Shown here: piece after piece, positions 1 to 5,068 of the stretch | How positions within the stretch are numbered: position 1 is the first letter of the stretch | Layout of the letters: each line of letters begins with the position of its first letter | Assembly: GCA_039795755.1 (NCBI GenBank) | Contig: JBDKLF010000035.1 | Location: 1-6,644 of the forward strand | Direction of reading: 5' to 3' | Length of the DNA stretch: 6,644 nt | Origin: JANNXY01 sp039795755 | GTDB taxonomy: Bacteria; Patescibacteriota; Minisyncoccia; Phycocordibacterales; CAIZIN01 | Position numbers and translations under genes: made by a program | The notes under the pieces: generated by a model | What the model was told of the DNA's origin: nothing | The model's input: the letters and a program-made list of their open reading frames with translations, nothing else | Database searches by the model: none

Positions 1-18
1 AATCTTTAATTTTCTCAT
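1..18 (-). CDS. possible start of a further gene downstream of recA (partial)
   Basis: Two bases after the recA stop codon the minus strand reads ATG AGA AAA TTA AAG ATT and then leaves the window, giving only MRKLKI. A start this close to recA, on the same strand, fits the tight packing of the operon. Six codons are too few to identify a product or to exclude chance, because ATG is common in AT-rich sequence. No ribosome binding site is visible, but the other genes here lack one too. Confidence 0.25.
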
Positions 19-20
19 TT

Positions 21-1055
21 TTATATCTCTTTTAATCGACTTCGAATTTCCTTGAGGATAGCATCTCGGGTCTTAGTATTCTCTCGTAGATACTGTCGTG
101 TAGCATCATATCCTCGGCCGAGTTTTTCTTCGCCATATGAGTATGAGGTACCAGACTTGGTAACAATTTCCATCTTTTCCCCAAGAGCAATAATTTCTCC
201 TTCAGCACTGATACCTTCGTTAAACATTAAGTCGAATTCAGTTTGCTTGAATGGGGCAGCAACCTTGTTCTTTACCACCTTTACACGTGTGCGGCCTCCC
301 ATAACTTCTTCACCTTTCTTGATCTGGGCAATTCGTCGGATATCCATTCGTACTGAAGCGTAGAACTTGAGTGCCTTTCCACCTGGAGTTGTCTCTGGAT
401 TACCAAACATCACACCGATCTGCATTCTGATTTGGTTAATAAAGATGACGACGGTCTTGGACTTATGAACGATTGCAGTGAGTTTTCGTAATGCTTGTGA
501 CATGAGACGAGCCTGCTTACCTACATGATGTGCTCCCATTTCTCCTTCGATCTCATCCTTTGGAGTCAATGCGGCAACTGAGTCGATGACAATTACATCC
601 ATCTTTCCTGATCGTACAAGGGAATCAACAATTTCAAGTGCTTGTTCACCGGTATCTGGCTGAGAGATGAGCAATTCTTCAGTCTTTACTCCGAGTCGCT
701 TACTGTATTCAGGATCGAGTGCATGTTCAGCGTCGATAAATGCACAAATACCACCGAGCTTTTGAGCCTCAGCAATGATGTGGAGGGTGAGGGTGGTCTT
801 ACCTGATGATTCAGGCCCAAAGATTTCAATGATTCTTCCTCGTGGTACACCGCCAACACCGAGTGCTGCATCGAGACCGATTGATCCTGTAGGGATTGCA
901 TTAACATCAACGTTTGGTGAATCACCGAGTTTCATAATTGAATCTTCGCCGAACTTTGTTTTGATAGCATTAAGGGCTGCTTCGATCGAACCTTTTTTTT
1001 CATTTGCCAATCTCTCAGCTCCAGTTGCTTTTTCTACTTTTTCTTTTTTTGCCAT
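21..1055 (-). CDS. recA: RecA recombinase
   Basis: This is a full-length RecA of 344 residues, the usual size. It forms ATP-dependent filaments on single-stranded DNA, drives homologous pairing and strand exchange, and in many bacteria triggers LexA self-cleavage. Visible motifs are the Walker A loop GPESSGKT (about 80-87), the catalytic glutamate in DAEHALD (about 108-114), Walker B VIVID (154-158), DNA-binding loop L2 from NQIRMQIGVMFGNPETTPGG (about 207-226), and the family signature ALKFYASVR (228-236). The lysine-rich N-terminus and the C-terminal domain are intact, but the acidic C-terminal tail of E. coli RecA is missing. It is the third gene of a minus-strand operon, 13 bases after the preceding stop, with no Shine-Dalgarno sequence. 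I see no SOS box next to it, so control is probably from the ftsK promoter. Arginine is encoded by CGA in 13 of 19 cases by my reading. Identification is secure. Confidence 0.98.
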   Translation of the reverse strand: MAKKEKVEKATGAERLANEKKGSIEAALNAIKTKFGEDSIMKLGDSPNVDVNAIPTGSIGLDAALGVGGVPRGRIIEIFGPESSGKTTLTLHIIAEAQKLGGICAFIDAEHALDPEYSKRLGVKTEELLISQPDTGEQALEIVDSLVRSGKMDVIVIDSVAALTPKDEIEGEMGAHHVGKQARLMSQALRKLTAIVHKSKTVVIFINQIRMQIGVMFGNPETTPGGKALKFYASVRMDIRRIAQIKKGEEVMGGRTRVKVVKNKVAAPFKQTEFDLMFNEGISAEGEIIALGEKMEIVTKSGTSYSYGEEKLGRGYDATRQYLRENTKTRDAILKEIRSRLKEI

Positions 1056-1068
1056 AAAGTTTATTTAA

Positions 1069-1446
1069 TCATTCATTAATATTTTCCAATTCAACTTGTT
1101 CGGTACGCAACACATGAATAAGTGAGGATTGTTCGCGGCCAAAGCGGTCCCTTACGAACGCCTTTATTATAGTATATCCAGGCTGGAGGAGTAAGGTCTC
1201 ATTCCATAAGCCTTTTTCGTCTATATAGATTGGCCGATCGTTAAGGCTTATGAATTGAGCACGTTCCGCAGTGCCAGATACCTTTATAAGGGTAGAAGTA
1301 GTGCTATAGCCCTCATAAGGGAAGCTAATCACAAGCTCTGGTCCATCGAGGTAATCAGAAAAGGCATATATGGTATATCCAATAATAGCCAATATAAGGA
1401 TAAGTGCTCCTATAAGCTGTATTCGATTGAGCCCTAATGTGATCAT
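1069..1446 (-). CDS. single-pass membrane protein with an Ig-like (glucodextranase B-like) extracellular domain
   Basis: The 125-residue product has a short N-terminal cytoplasmic segment, one hydrophobic helix (about residues 9-29, IQLIGALILILAIIGYTIYAF) and a C-terminal domain of about 80 residues. That domain reads as a beta sandwich: PELVISFPYEGYST, then the strand LIKVSGTAE, then LNDRPIYIDEKGLWNETLLLQPGY as two pieces, then IIKAFVRDRFGRE. The pattern 'segment with a preferred value, SGT, N-x-R/x-I-x-x-x-x-G-x-W' resembles the glucodextranase B/Ig-like domains found on many CPR membrane proteins; this is pattern recognition and was not searched. Its ATG overlaps the ftsK stop as ATGA, which suggests translational coupling, and recA follows. 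The partner is unknown. Its place between a septal DNA pump and RecA suggests a role at the envelope during division, but nothing in the sequence proves that. Confidence 0.85.
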   Translation of the reverse strand: MITLGLNRIQLIGALILILAIIGYTIYAFSDYLDGPELVISFPYEGYSTTSTLIKVSGTAERAQFISLNDRPIYIDEKGLWNETLLLQPGYTIIKAFVRDRFGREQSSLIHVLRTEQVELENINE

Positions 1447-3656
1447 GCGGTTTCGTCTTCCGAAGATGATGCACCACTGGTATCTAGTACTTCACGAGGC
1501 TTTGAGCTACCGTCTCCTGCGGCGATGATGCCACGTTCTTCAAGCATATCCATGAGACGAGCTGCACGGGCATAGCCAACGCGTAGTTTGCGCTGGATGT
1601 ATGAGGTCGAAGCTTTCTTTGCTTCTACCACGAGCTGTCTGGCGTCTTCATAGAGTTCATCATCGTCTTCTGGGTCGCCACCGTTACTGTTCATTGCCTC
1701 GAAGAGGGGATTCTTTTGTTCATCTGACTTACCGTCGAGATTGAGTTCATGTGCAGGAACTTCGTCTTTGTATTTTTCGACAAAGTATTTCACTACTTCC
1801 TTTACTTCATCTTCTGAGATATACGGACATTGTACGCGGATCGGATCTGGATTCTCTTGTGATACATAGAGCATATCTCCTTGTCCAACGAGCTTTTCTG
1901 CTCCGGCACGATCGATAATGGTTCGTGAATCAATCTGTGAACCTACCTTGAGAGCGATTCGGGTAGGGATGTTTGCCTTGATGAGACCAGTAATAACGTT
2001 TACCGAAGGACGCTGTGTTGAGAGGATAAGGTGAATACCAACCGCTCGTGACATTTGAGCGAGTCGAACAATTGCTCCTTCGAGCTCACGTGGATAGGCT
2101 TGCATCAAGTCAGCCAATTCATCGATCACGATCACAATATAAGGCATGAGATCAGCTTCAGGATCCTTGGCAAGGATATTGGTGTGATATGAATTAATGT
2201 CTCGCACGCTGCGTTTCTCGAGAATGTCATATCGTCGATCCATTTCCTTTGCTGCCCAGCGAAGTGCCATGATGGTTTTCTTGGCTTCAGTGATTACCGG
2301 AGTAAGGAGATGAGGAATTTTGTTATAGAGGGTCAATTCTACACGTTTCGCGTCCACCATGATGAACTTGAGCATGTCTGGTGAATTTCGATACAAGAGT
2401 GAAGTAAGGATTGCATGTACAGTTACTGACTTACCAGAACCAGTTGTTCCTGCGATAAGGAGATGAGGCATCTTTGCAACATTTGCATAGTAGGGCTTAC
2501 CCGATACCATCTTTCCAATACTCACGAGCAATGGCTTGTCTGATTCTTGGAAATCTTTAGTACTGAGCATTGAACCGAGGCCAACAATTGTCTTGGTGGT
2601 ATTTGGTACTTCAATACCCACAAGAGATTTACCAGGAATCGGAGCTTCGATTCGAAGTGTCTGTGCGGCGAGTGCGAGAGCCAGGTTGTCTTGGAGATTC
2701 ATGATACGTGAGAGCTTTACTCCTTCAGCTGGTTTCATGGCATATCGAGTGACGGTGGGACCGATAGTGATCTCGTCCATTTCCACAGGAATACCGAAGT
2801 TCTGAAGAGTGCGCTTGATGAGGTTAGCATTTGCTTTTATGTCTCCTACACCAGGCTTACCCTTGTCGTTCTCAAGGAGATTTAATGGAGGTGGAACGAA
2901 TGCAATGCTTTGTTTATTGCGAGAGAATATTGAGAAGACGCTTTCACCTACCACCTTGTCTTCTTTTTCTTGCTTCTCCTTTGGCTGCTCTTTGGGCTCT
3001 TGAGTATCAGATGTCTCCGTCTCAGTAGATCGAGGTTTCATTTCGGTCATGAGCTTCGGTTTCTCAACTACTTCATTACCTACAATCAGAGGTTCCTTTG
3101 TTTCATCGAAAGATGTTTCAGAAGGTTCTTTCTTTGCAAACATTCGCTTGAAGAATCCAAAGGTAATTGGTGTGTCGAACATTACCAAAAATGAGATCAC
3201 AAGGAAGGCAAAGAGGAAGAGAAATGTCGCCTGTACATCAACCAATCGAATGATAGGTGAAGCGATAAGTGATCCTACAACACCGCCTCGTTCAGGGAGT
3301 AATAAGTGCACCATAGAGAGACCTGAAATAAAGAAAATACATGCACCGATAATTTTGGTGAGTGCGAAGTTTTGCTTCAAATTCCGTAAGAATGAAATCG
3401 CTAAGGATATGAGAAGGAGGGGAATCAAATAGTATCCAATACCGAAGAGGTAGGTGAGTCCTGAGAAGATTTTGCTTCCAAGAAATCCAGCACTATTAAA
3501 TGCCCCAAGAAGCATAAACACTGCCACAGCAATGAAGAGAATTGATGAAATAGCATCAACCGTCTCATGTCGCAAATTCATAATTGAGAGTGAACTGTCT
3601 TTTGAGTCTTCTATATCAAATAGATCATCATCCTTTTTTCTTTTTTTTCTTGCCAT
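1443..3656 (-). CDS. ftsK: FtsK/SpoIIIE-family DNA translocase
   Basis: This 737-residue protein is a septum-anchored ATPase that pumps double-stranded DNA so that chromosomes clear the closing division site. In order it shows a basic/acidic N-terminus, about four membrane helices (roughly 33-53, 65-90, 102-120 and 143-160), and a charged, Glu/Lys/Thr-rich linker (about 175-245) that is short compared with E. coli FtsK. The alpha/beta motor follows, with Walker A GTTGSGKS (403-410), Walker B VIVIDELADLM (508-518) and the conserved QMSRAVGIHLILSTQRPS stretch (534-551). The C-terminal gamma winged helix, from ELYEDARQLV to ERGIIAAGDGSSKPREVL (about 667-724), is the part that in relatives reads orienting motifs such as KOPS or SRS and activates XerCD. 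Size and layout match the compact SpoIIIE-like form. It is first in the operon with the Ig-like protein gene and recA. The chosen ATG lies six bases after a consensus -10, implying a leaderless mRNA. Confidence 0.97.
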   Translation of the reverse strand: MARKKRKKDDDLFDIEDSKDSSLSIMNLRHETVDAISSILFIAVAVFMLLGAFNSAGFLGSKIFSGLTYLFGIGYYLIPLLLISLAISFLRNLKQNFALTKIIGACIFFISGLSMVHLLLPERGGVVGSLIASPIIRLVDVQATFLFLFAFLVISFLVMFDTPITFGFFKRMFAKKEPSETSFDETKEPLIVGNEVVEKPKLMTEMKPRSTETETSDTQEPKEQPKEKQEKEDKVVGESVFSIFSRNKQSIAFVPPPLNLLENDKGKPGVGDIKANANLIKRTLQNFGIPVEMDEITIGPTVTRYAMKPAEGVKLSRIMNLQDNLALALAAQTLRIEAPIPGKSLVGIEVPNTTKTIVGLGSMLSTKDFQESDKPLLVSIGKMVSGKPYYANVAKMPHLLIAGTTGSGKSVTVHAILTSLLYRNSPDMLKFIMVDAKRVELTLYNKIPHLLTPVITEAKKTIMALRWAAKEMDRRYDILEKRSVRDINSYHTNILAKDPEADLMPYIVIVIDELADLMQAYPRELEGAIVRLAQMSRAVGIHLILSTQRPSVNVITGLIKANIPTRIALKVGSQIDSRTIIDRAGAEKLVGQGDMLYVSQENPDPIRVQCPYISEDEVKEVVKYFVEKYKDEVPAHELNLDGKSDEQKNPLFEAMNSNGGDPEDDDELYEDARQLVVEAKKASTSYIQRKLRVGYARAARLMDMLEERGIIAAGDGSSKPREVLDTSGASSSEDETA

Positions 3657-3662
3657 TGAGCC

Positions 3663-3691
3663 ATTATATCAGATTACCCACATGTGGATAA
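3663..3691 (-). promoter_or_regulatory. promoter of the ftsK-recA operon, predicted leaderless
   Basis: On the minus strand, TGATATAAT (3671 down to 3663) is an extended -10 with a perfect TATAAT at 3668-3663. Exactly six bases (GGCTCA) separate it from the ftsK ATG at 3656, so the usual -10 to +1 spacing puts the first transcribed base on the A of the start codon. With a 17-base spacer the -35 would be TTATCC (3691-3686), a poor match that overlaps the DnaA-box-like dyad. An extended -10 often compensates for a weak -35. Confidence 0.7.
3674..3691. promoter_or_regulatory. head-to-head pair of DnaA-box-like 9-mers
   Basis: The plus strand reads TTACCCACA (3674-3682) directly followed by TGTGGATAA (3683-3691), whose complement is TTATCCACA, the canonical strong DnaA box. 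The two 9-mers form an 18-bp near-perfect dyad with one asymmetric position. It covers the spacer and -35 zone of the ftsK promoter, so a bound protein should repress or tune the operon. Alternatives are an operator for the divergently encoded winged-helix protein, or part of a replication origin. Confidence 0.55.
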
Positions 3692-3720
3692 CCAAGAAAT
3701 AGAAAGATATAAAAGACAAG

Positions 3721-3748
3721 TTGCTCATAGACAAAACAGACGTATAAT
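3721..3748 (+). promoter_or_regulatory. promoter of the winged-helix gene
   Basis: TTGCTC (3721-3726) and a perfect TATAAT (3743-3748) are separated by 16 bases. Transcription would start near 3755 and give a leader of about 32 bases with no Shine-Dalgarno sequence. The 7-mer CGTATAA occurs twice, at 3741-3747 and 3753-3759, so a second weaker -10 or an operator repeat may sit just downstream. The -35 matches the consensus only in its TTG. Confidence 0.55.
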
Positions 3749-3786
3749 AGGTCGTATAAAGCTCTCGGACTTCAAAACATTTTTAT

Positions 3787-4575
3787 ATGAATCAATCAGA
3801 CAAAAAAGACAATCAAATAGACAATTCAATACTCCAGCATGGTGTCCTTAATAAAGACCTTTATAATGCATATGTCATTAATAAAGTACAAAAGCTGTCA
3901 AAGGCATTTTATTTAGTTACTAATTTCTTTGATGTTCGTGAGCCATTGAAATGGTCAATACGTGACTTGTCACTCAAGCTTGTCCAACATGCTATGAGTC
4001 TGAGTCTTGCGTCTTTGTCTCATAGAGAAAAGTCTCTTATGGAATTTGTCTCTATTGCACAGGAGTTAGATATTCTTATGGACACAGCTCAGGTGGCAGG
4101 TTTCATTTCATCTATGAATGCTGAGGTTATCAAGCGCGAGCTTAAAGGACTAGTTGTCTTTGTAGAAGACAAACACGATATGCACTATTCGACATCCTCA
4201 CGGTTGATGCTCACTCCTTCGTATTTCAAAGTTGATGAAGTGAAGTCTTTTGTCTCTCATGTACCAGCAATATCACAGCAAGAAAGATCAGTCGCCCGAT
4301 CTGGATTTGAATTAACAAAGGATATCGCGCAAAAGGCTAAGGGTAGTTTAAAGGACGTAGTCAAAGTTGTACCTCAACAAGAGGGTCTTGAGCGTCGCAA
4401 GAAGGTCCTTGATATCGGTCGTACATTGGAGCTCTTTTCGATCAAAGACATTTCTACACAAGTTACTGATTGTAGTGAAAAGACCATTCAAAGACTTCTC
4501 ATAGACATGGTAAATGAGGGGGTCCTAGTCAAGGAAGGAGAGCGAAGATGGAGTCGCTACAAGATTGCTAAATAG
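3787..4575 (+). CDS. helical protein with C-terminal winged-helix DNA-binding domain, function unknown
   Basis: I do not recognise a named family for this 262-residue soluble protein. Residues about 20-115 look all-helical and include AFYLVTNFFDVREPLKWSI (40-58); this 'LVT...(N/D)EPLKW..R' pattern is one I associate with uncharacterised CPR proteins and loosely with four-helix-bundle proteins. A middle segment (about 120-200) is polar and probably flexible. Residues about 201-262 form a winged helix: RRKKVLDIGR, then IKDISTQVTDCSEKTIQRLL as the helix-turn-helix, then LVKEGERRWSRYKIA as the wing. It is most likely a transcription factor or DNA-organising protein. It is transcribed divergently from ftsK, and TGTGGA-type sites lie on both flanks, which suggests autoregulation. 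Arginine codons are mixed (CGT 4, AGA 4, CGC 3, CGA 2, CGG 1), unlike the CGA-dominated neighbours, which fits low expression or a different history. The ATG at 3787 has no Shine-Dalgarno sequence. Confidence 0.88.
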   Translation: MNQSDKKDNQIDNSILQHGVLNKDLYNAYVINKVQKLSKAFYLVTNFFDVREPLKWSIRDLSLKLVQHAMSLSLASLSHREKSLMEFVSIAQELDILMDTAQVAGFISSMNAEVIKRELKGLVVFVEDKHDMHYSTSSRLMLTPSYFKVDEVKSFVSHVPAISQQERSVARSGFELTKDIAQKAKGSLKDVVKVVPQQEGLERRKKVLDIGRTLELFSIKDISTQVTDCSEKTIQRLLIDMVNEGVLVKEGERRWSRYKIAK

Positions 4576-4590
4576 TGCCATTTTTGCTAG

Positions 4591-4596
4591 TATACT
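4591..4596 (+). promoter_or_regulatory. possible -10 element (TATACT)
   Basis: TATACT lies 15 bases after the winged-helix stop codon, inside the 8-bp palindrome AGTATACT (4589-4596). The nearest -35-like sequence is TTGCTA (4565-4570), 20 bases upstream, which is too far for an ideal promoter. Transcription would start near 4603, inside the 4601-4639 hairpin. Weak evidence. Confidence 0.25.
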
Positions 4597-4600
4597 GATC

Positions 4601-4639
4601 ATGTGGAGGTAGGTCTCAAAAAGGCCTATTTATCCACAT
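4601..4639 (+). other. imperfect stem-loop after the winged-helix gene, possible terminator or operator
   Basis: ATGTGGA (4601-4607) pairs with TCCACAT (4633-4639). An inner stem TAGGTCT (4610-4616) pairs with AGGCCTA (4622-4628) through one G-U pair, around the loop CAAAA. An asymmetric internal loop (GG against TTTA) separates the two stems. It starts 26 bases after the stop codon, but no U-run follows, so it is not a standard intrinsic terminator. The outer arms carry the same TGTGGA core as the dyad before ftsK, so it may instead be a protein-binding dyad. Confidence 0.45.
4630..4638 (+). promoter_or_regulatory. perfect DnaA-box-like 9-mer TTATCCACA
   Basis: This is an exact copy of the canonical DnaA box and the third such site in the window; all three are intergenic. 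It forms most of the right arm of the preceding hairpin and ends 9 bases upstream of the -35 of the next promoter. Such a 9-mer can occur by chance, so its meaning depends on the pairing with the 3674-3691 dyad. Confidence 0.4.
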
Positions 4640-4647
4640 ATTCAATG

Positions 4648-4675
4648 TTTTCACAAAGCGATTACGTTGTATAAT
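4648..4675 (+). promoter_or_regulatory. promoter of the structured RNA / surface-protein leader
   Basis: TTTTCA (4648-4653, 4 of 6 matches to TTGACA) and a perfect TATAAT (4670-4675) are 16 bases apart. Transcription should begin near 4682 and run through the structured region. This is one of the best sigma-70-like promoters in the window, which argues that the roughly 390 bases downstream are transcribed. Confidence 0.65.
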
Positions 4676-4740
4676 TGTTTTACCTCGCGTTACGCACATA
4701 TATATGTATGTAAGTAATGGGAGGATGCAGTTACAAGTGA

Positions 4741-4757
4741 ACCTTGAAAACTGAATA
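4741..4757 (+). promoter_or_regulatory. boxA-like sequence in the leader
   Basis: The stretch ACCTTGAAAACTGAATA resembles the TTTGAAAACT boxA-type element of Firmicutes rRNA leaders and spacers, where the NusB/NusE antitermination complex binds. It sits about 60 bases after the predicted transcription start, where a boxA would work. The resemblance is from memory and the core is AT-rich, so chance is a real alternative. Its 5' half also forms part of the 4728-4753 hairpin. Confidence 0.25.
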
Positions 4758-4827
4758 TGGTAGATCTCGAAAGACTCACTGGAAGAAAGTTTATTGTTGT
4801 ACGACTGACACGATCTTAACGTTTCCA

Positions 4828-4897
4828 ACTATCTTTTGTATTCAGCGTCGAAGCGGGTGTGACGCAAGTCATGCTTAAAAGAATACAAAAGAATAGT
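4828..4897 (+). repeat. 16-bp inverted repeat with inner stem (RNA helix)
   Basis: CTTTTGTATTC (4833-4843) is perfectly complementary to GAATACAAAAG (4881-4891). The stem continues outward with ACTAT (4828-4832) against ATAGT (4893-4897), leaving A4892 as a single bulge. Inside, GCGTC (4845-4849) pairs with GACGC (4861-4865). A bulged long stem with a second stem in its loop is typical of a structured RNA domain. Confidence 0.75.
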
Positions 4898-4901
4898 AAT
4901 C

Positions 4902-4929
4902 GCCTTGCACGACGAAAGTTGTGTGAGGC
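4902..4929 (+). other. 12-bp hairpin with GAAA (GNRA) tetraloop
   Basis: GCCTTGCACGAC (4902-4913) pairs without interruption with GTTGTGTGAGGC (4918-4929) around the loop GAAA (4914-4917). Three of the pairs are G-U wobbles, so the symmetry exists only in RNA. GNRA loops stabilise hairpins and often dock into a receptor elsewhere in the fold. Confidence 0.75.
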
Positions 4930-4949
4930 ACGTGCGCCGATACGCACGT
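4930..4949 (+). other. 7-bp hairpin stacked on the previous one
   Basis: ACGTGCG (4930-4936) and CGCACGT (4943-4949) pair perfectly around CCGATA. The hairpin starts at the base directly after the GAAA-capped stem, so the two could stack end to end. Confidence 0.65.
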
Positions 4950-4975
4950 ACATTCCGTCACGGCTGAAAATCTTA

Positions 4976-5005
4976 GACTTGCACTCTCTATCGGTAGTGC
5001 GAGTC
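4976..5005 (+). other. 10-bp hairpin, mutually exclusive with a long-range pairing
   Basis: GACTTGCACT (4976-4985) pairs with AGTGCGAGTC (4996-5005), with one G-U pair, around a 10-base loop. The right arm overlaps AGTCGTAC (5002-5009), which is perfectly complementary to GTACGACT at 4799-4806, so both pairings cannot form fully at once. Confidence 0.65.
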
Positions 5006-5022
5006 GTACGATTACAAGTCAC

Positions 5023-5052
5023 GTTCCCATTCTTTATTAGATAAACGGGAAC
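5023..5052 (+). other. hairpin just upstream of the surface-protein start
   Basis: GTTCCC (5023-5028) pairs with GGGAAC (5047-5052), and inside TTTAT (5033-5037) pairs with ATAAA (5041-5045) around TAG. It ends 16 bases before the start codon. An A/T-rich unstructured stretch, not a U-run, follows, so it is not an intrinsic terminator. It could protect the mRNA or set off the initiation region. Confidence 0.6.
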
Positions 5053-5068
5053 AAAATATAAATTATAT

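Larger units (their letters stand above)
4682..5052 (+). ncRNA. unrecognised, highly structured RNA: long 5' leader or independent ncRNA
   Basis: No convincing gene lies between the promoter at 4648-4675 and the start codon at 5069, but stable helices follow one another. They are: a dyad at 4690-4713 (TTAC-gc-ACAT / ATGT-at-GTAA); 4728-4753 (CAGTT/AACTG with inner CAAG/CTTG); TGGAAG (4780-4785) with TTTCCA (4822-4827); the 16-bp stem 4828-4897; a GAAA-capped 12-bp hairpin 4902-4929; a 7-bp hairpin 4930-4949; a 10-bp hairpin 4976-5005; and a terminal hairpin 5023-5052. Several stems need G-U pairs, which makes sense in RNA but not in DNA. I see no RNase P, tmRNA, SRP, 6S or tRNA signature. The ends are approximate. 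It may stabilise or regulate the mRNA of the surface protein that begins 17 bases later, or act on its own. Confidence 0.6.

Noticed and set aside
783..794. KOPS-like GGGTGAGGG in recA
   Set aside because: The consensus GGGNAGGG has one variable base between GGG and AGGG; this has two, so it does not match.
1056..1068. Separate recA promoter with an SOS box
   Set aside because: The 13-base gap is too short, and I saw no -10/-35 pair or LexA-type dyad near the end of the preceding gene.
3411..3418. SpoIIIE recognition-like GAGAAGGA in ftsK
   Set aside because: Only 7 of 8 matches to GAGAAGGG and a single occurrence, which is expected by chance.
4616..4828. Minus-strand 70-codon frame after the winged-helix gene
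   Set aside because: It crosses a strong plus-strand promoter and has an unconvincing composition with no domain or ribosome signal.
4859..5044. Plus-strand 61-codon frame in the leader (starts MTQVMLKRIQK)
   Set aside because: Its sequence is dictated by the helices 4845-4949 and 4976-5005, it is extremely basic, and its arginine codons are mixed. A leader peptide cannot be fully excluded.
4682..5052. RNase P RNA, tmRNA, SRP RNA, 6S RNA or a tRNA in the intergenic region
   Set aside because: I found no RNase P core motifs, no tRNA-like T-loop with CCA end, no SRP domain IV pattern and no rod with a central bubble as in 6S RNA.
3787..5068. Diversity-generating retroelement (helical accessory protein plus RNA)
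   Set aside because: There is no reverse transcriptase and no visible template/variable repeat pair, and the helical protein carries a winged helix that the Avd accessory protein lacks.
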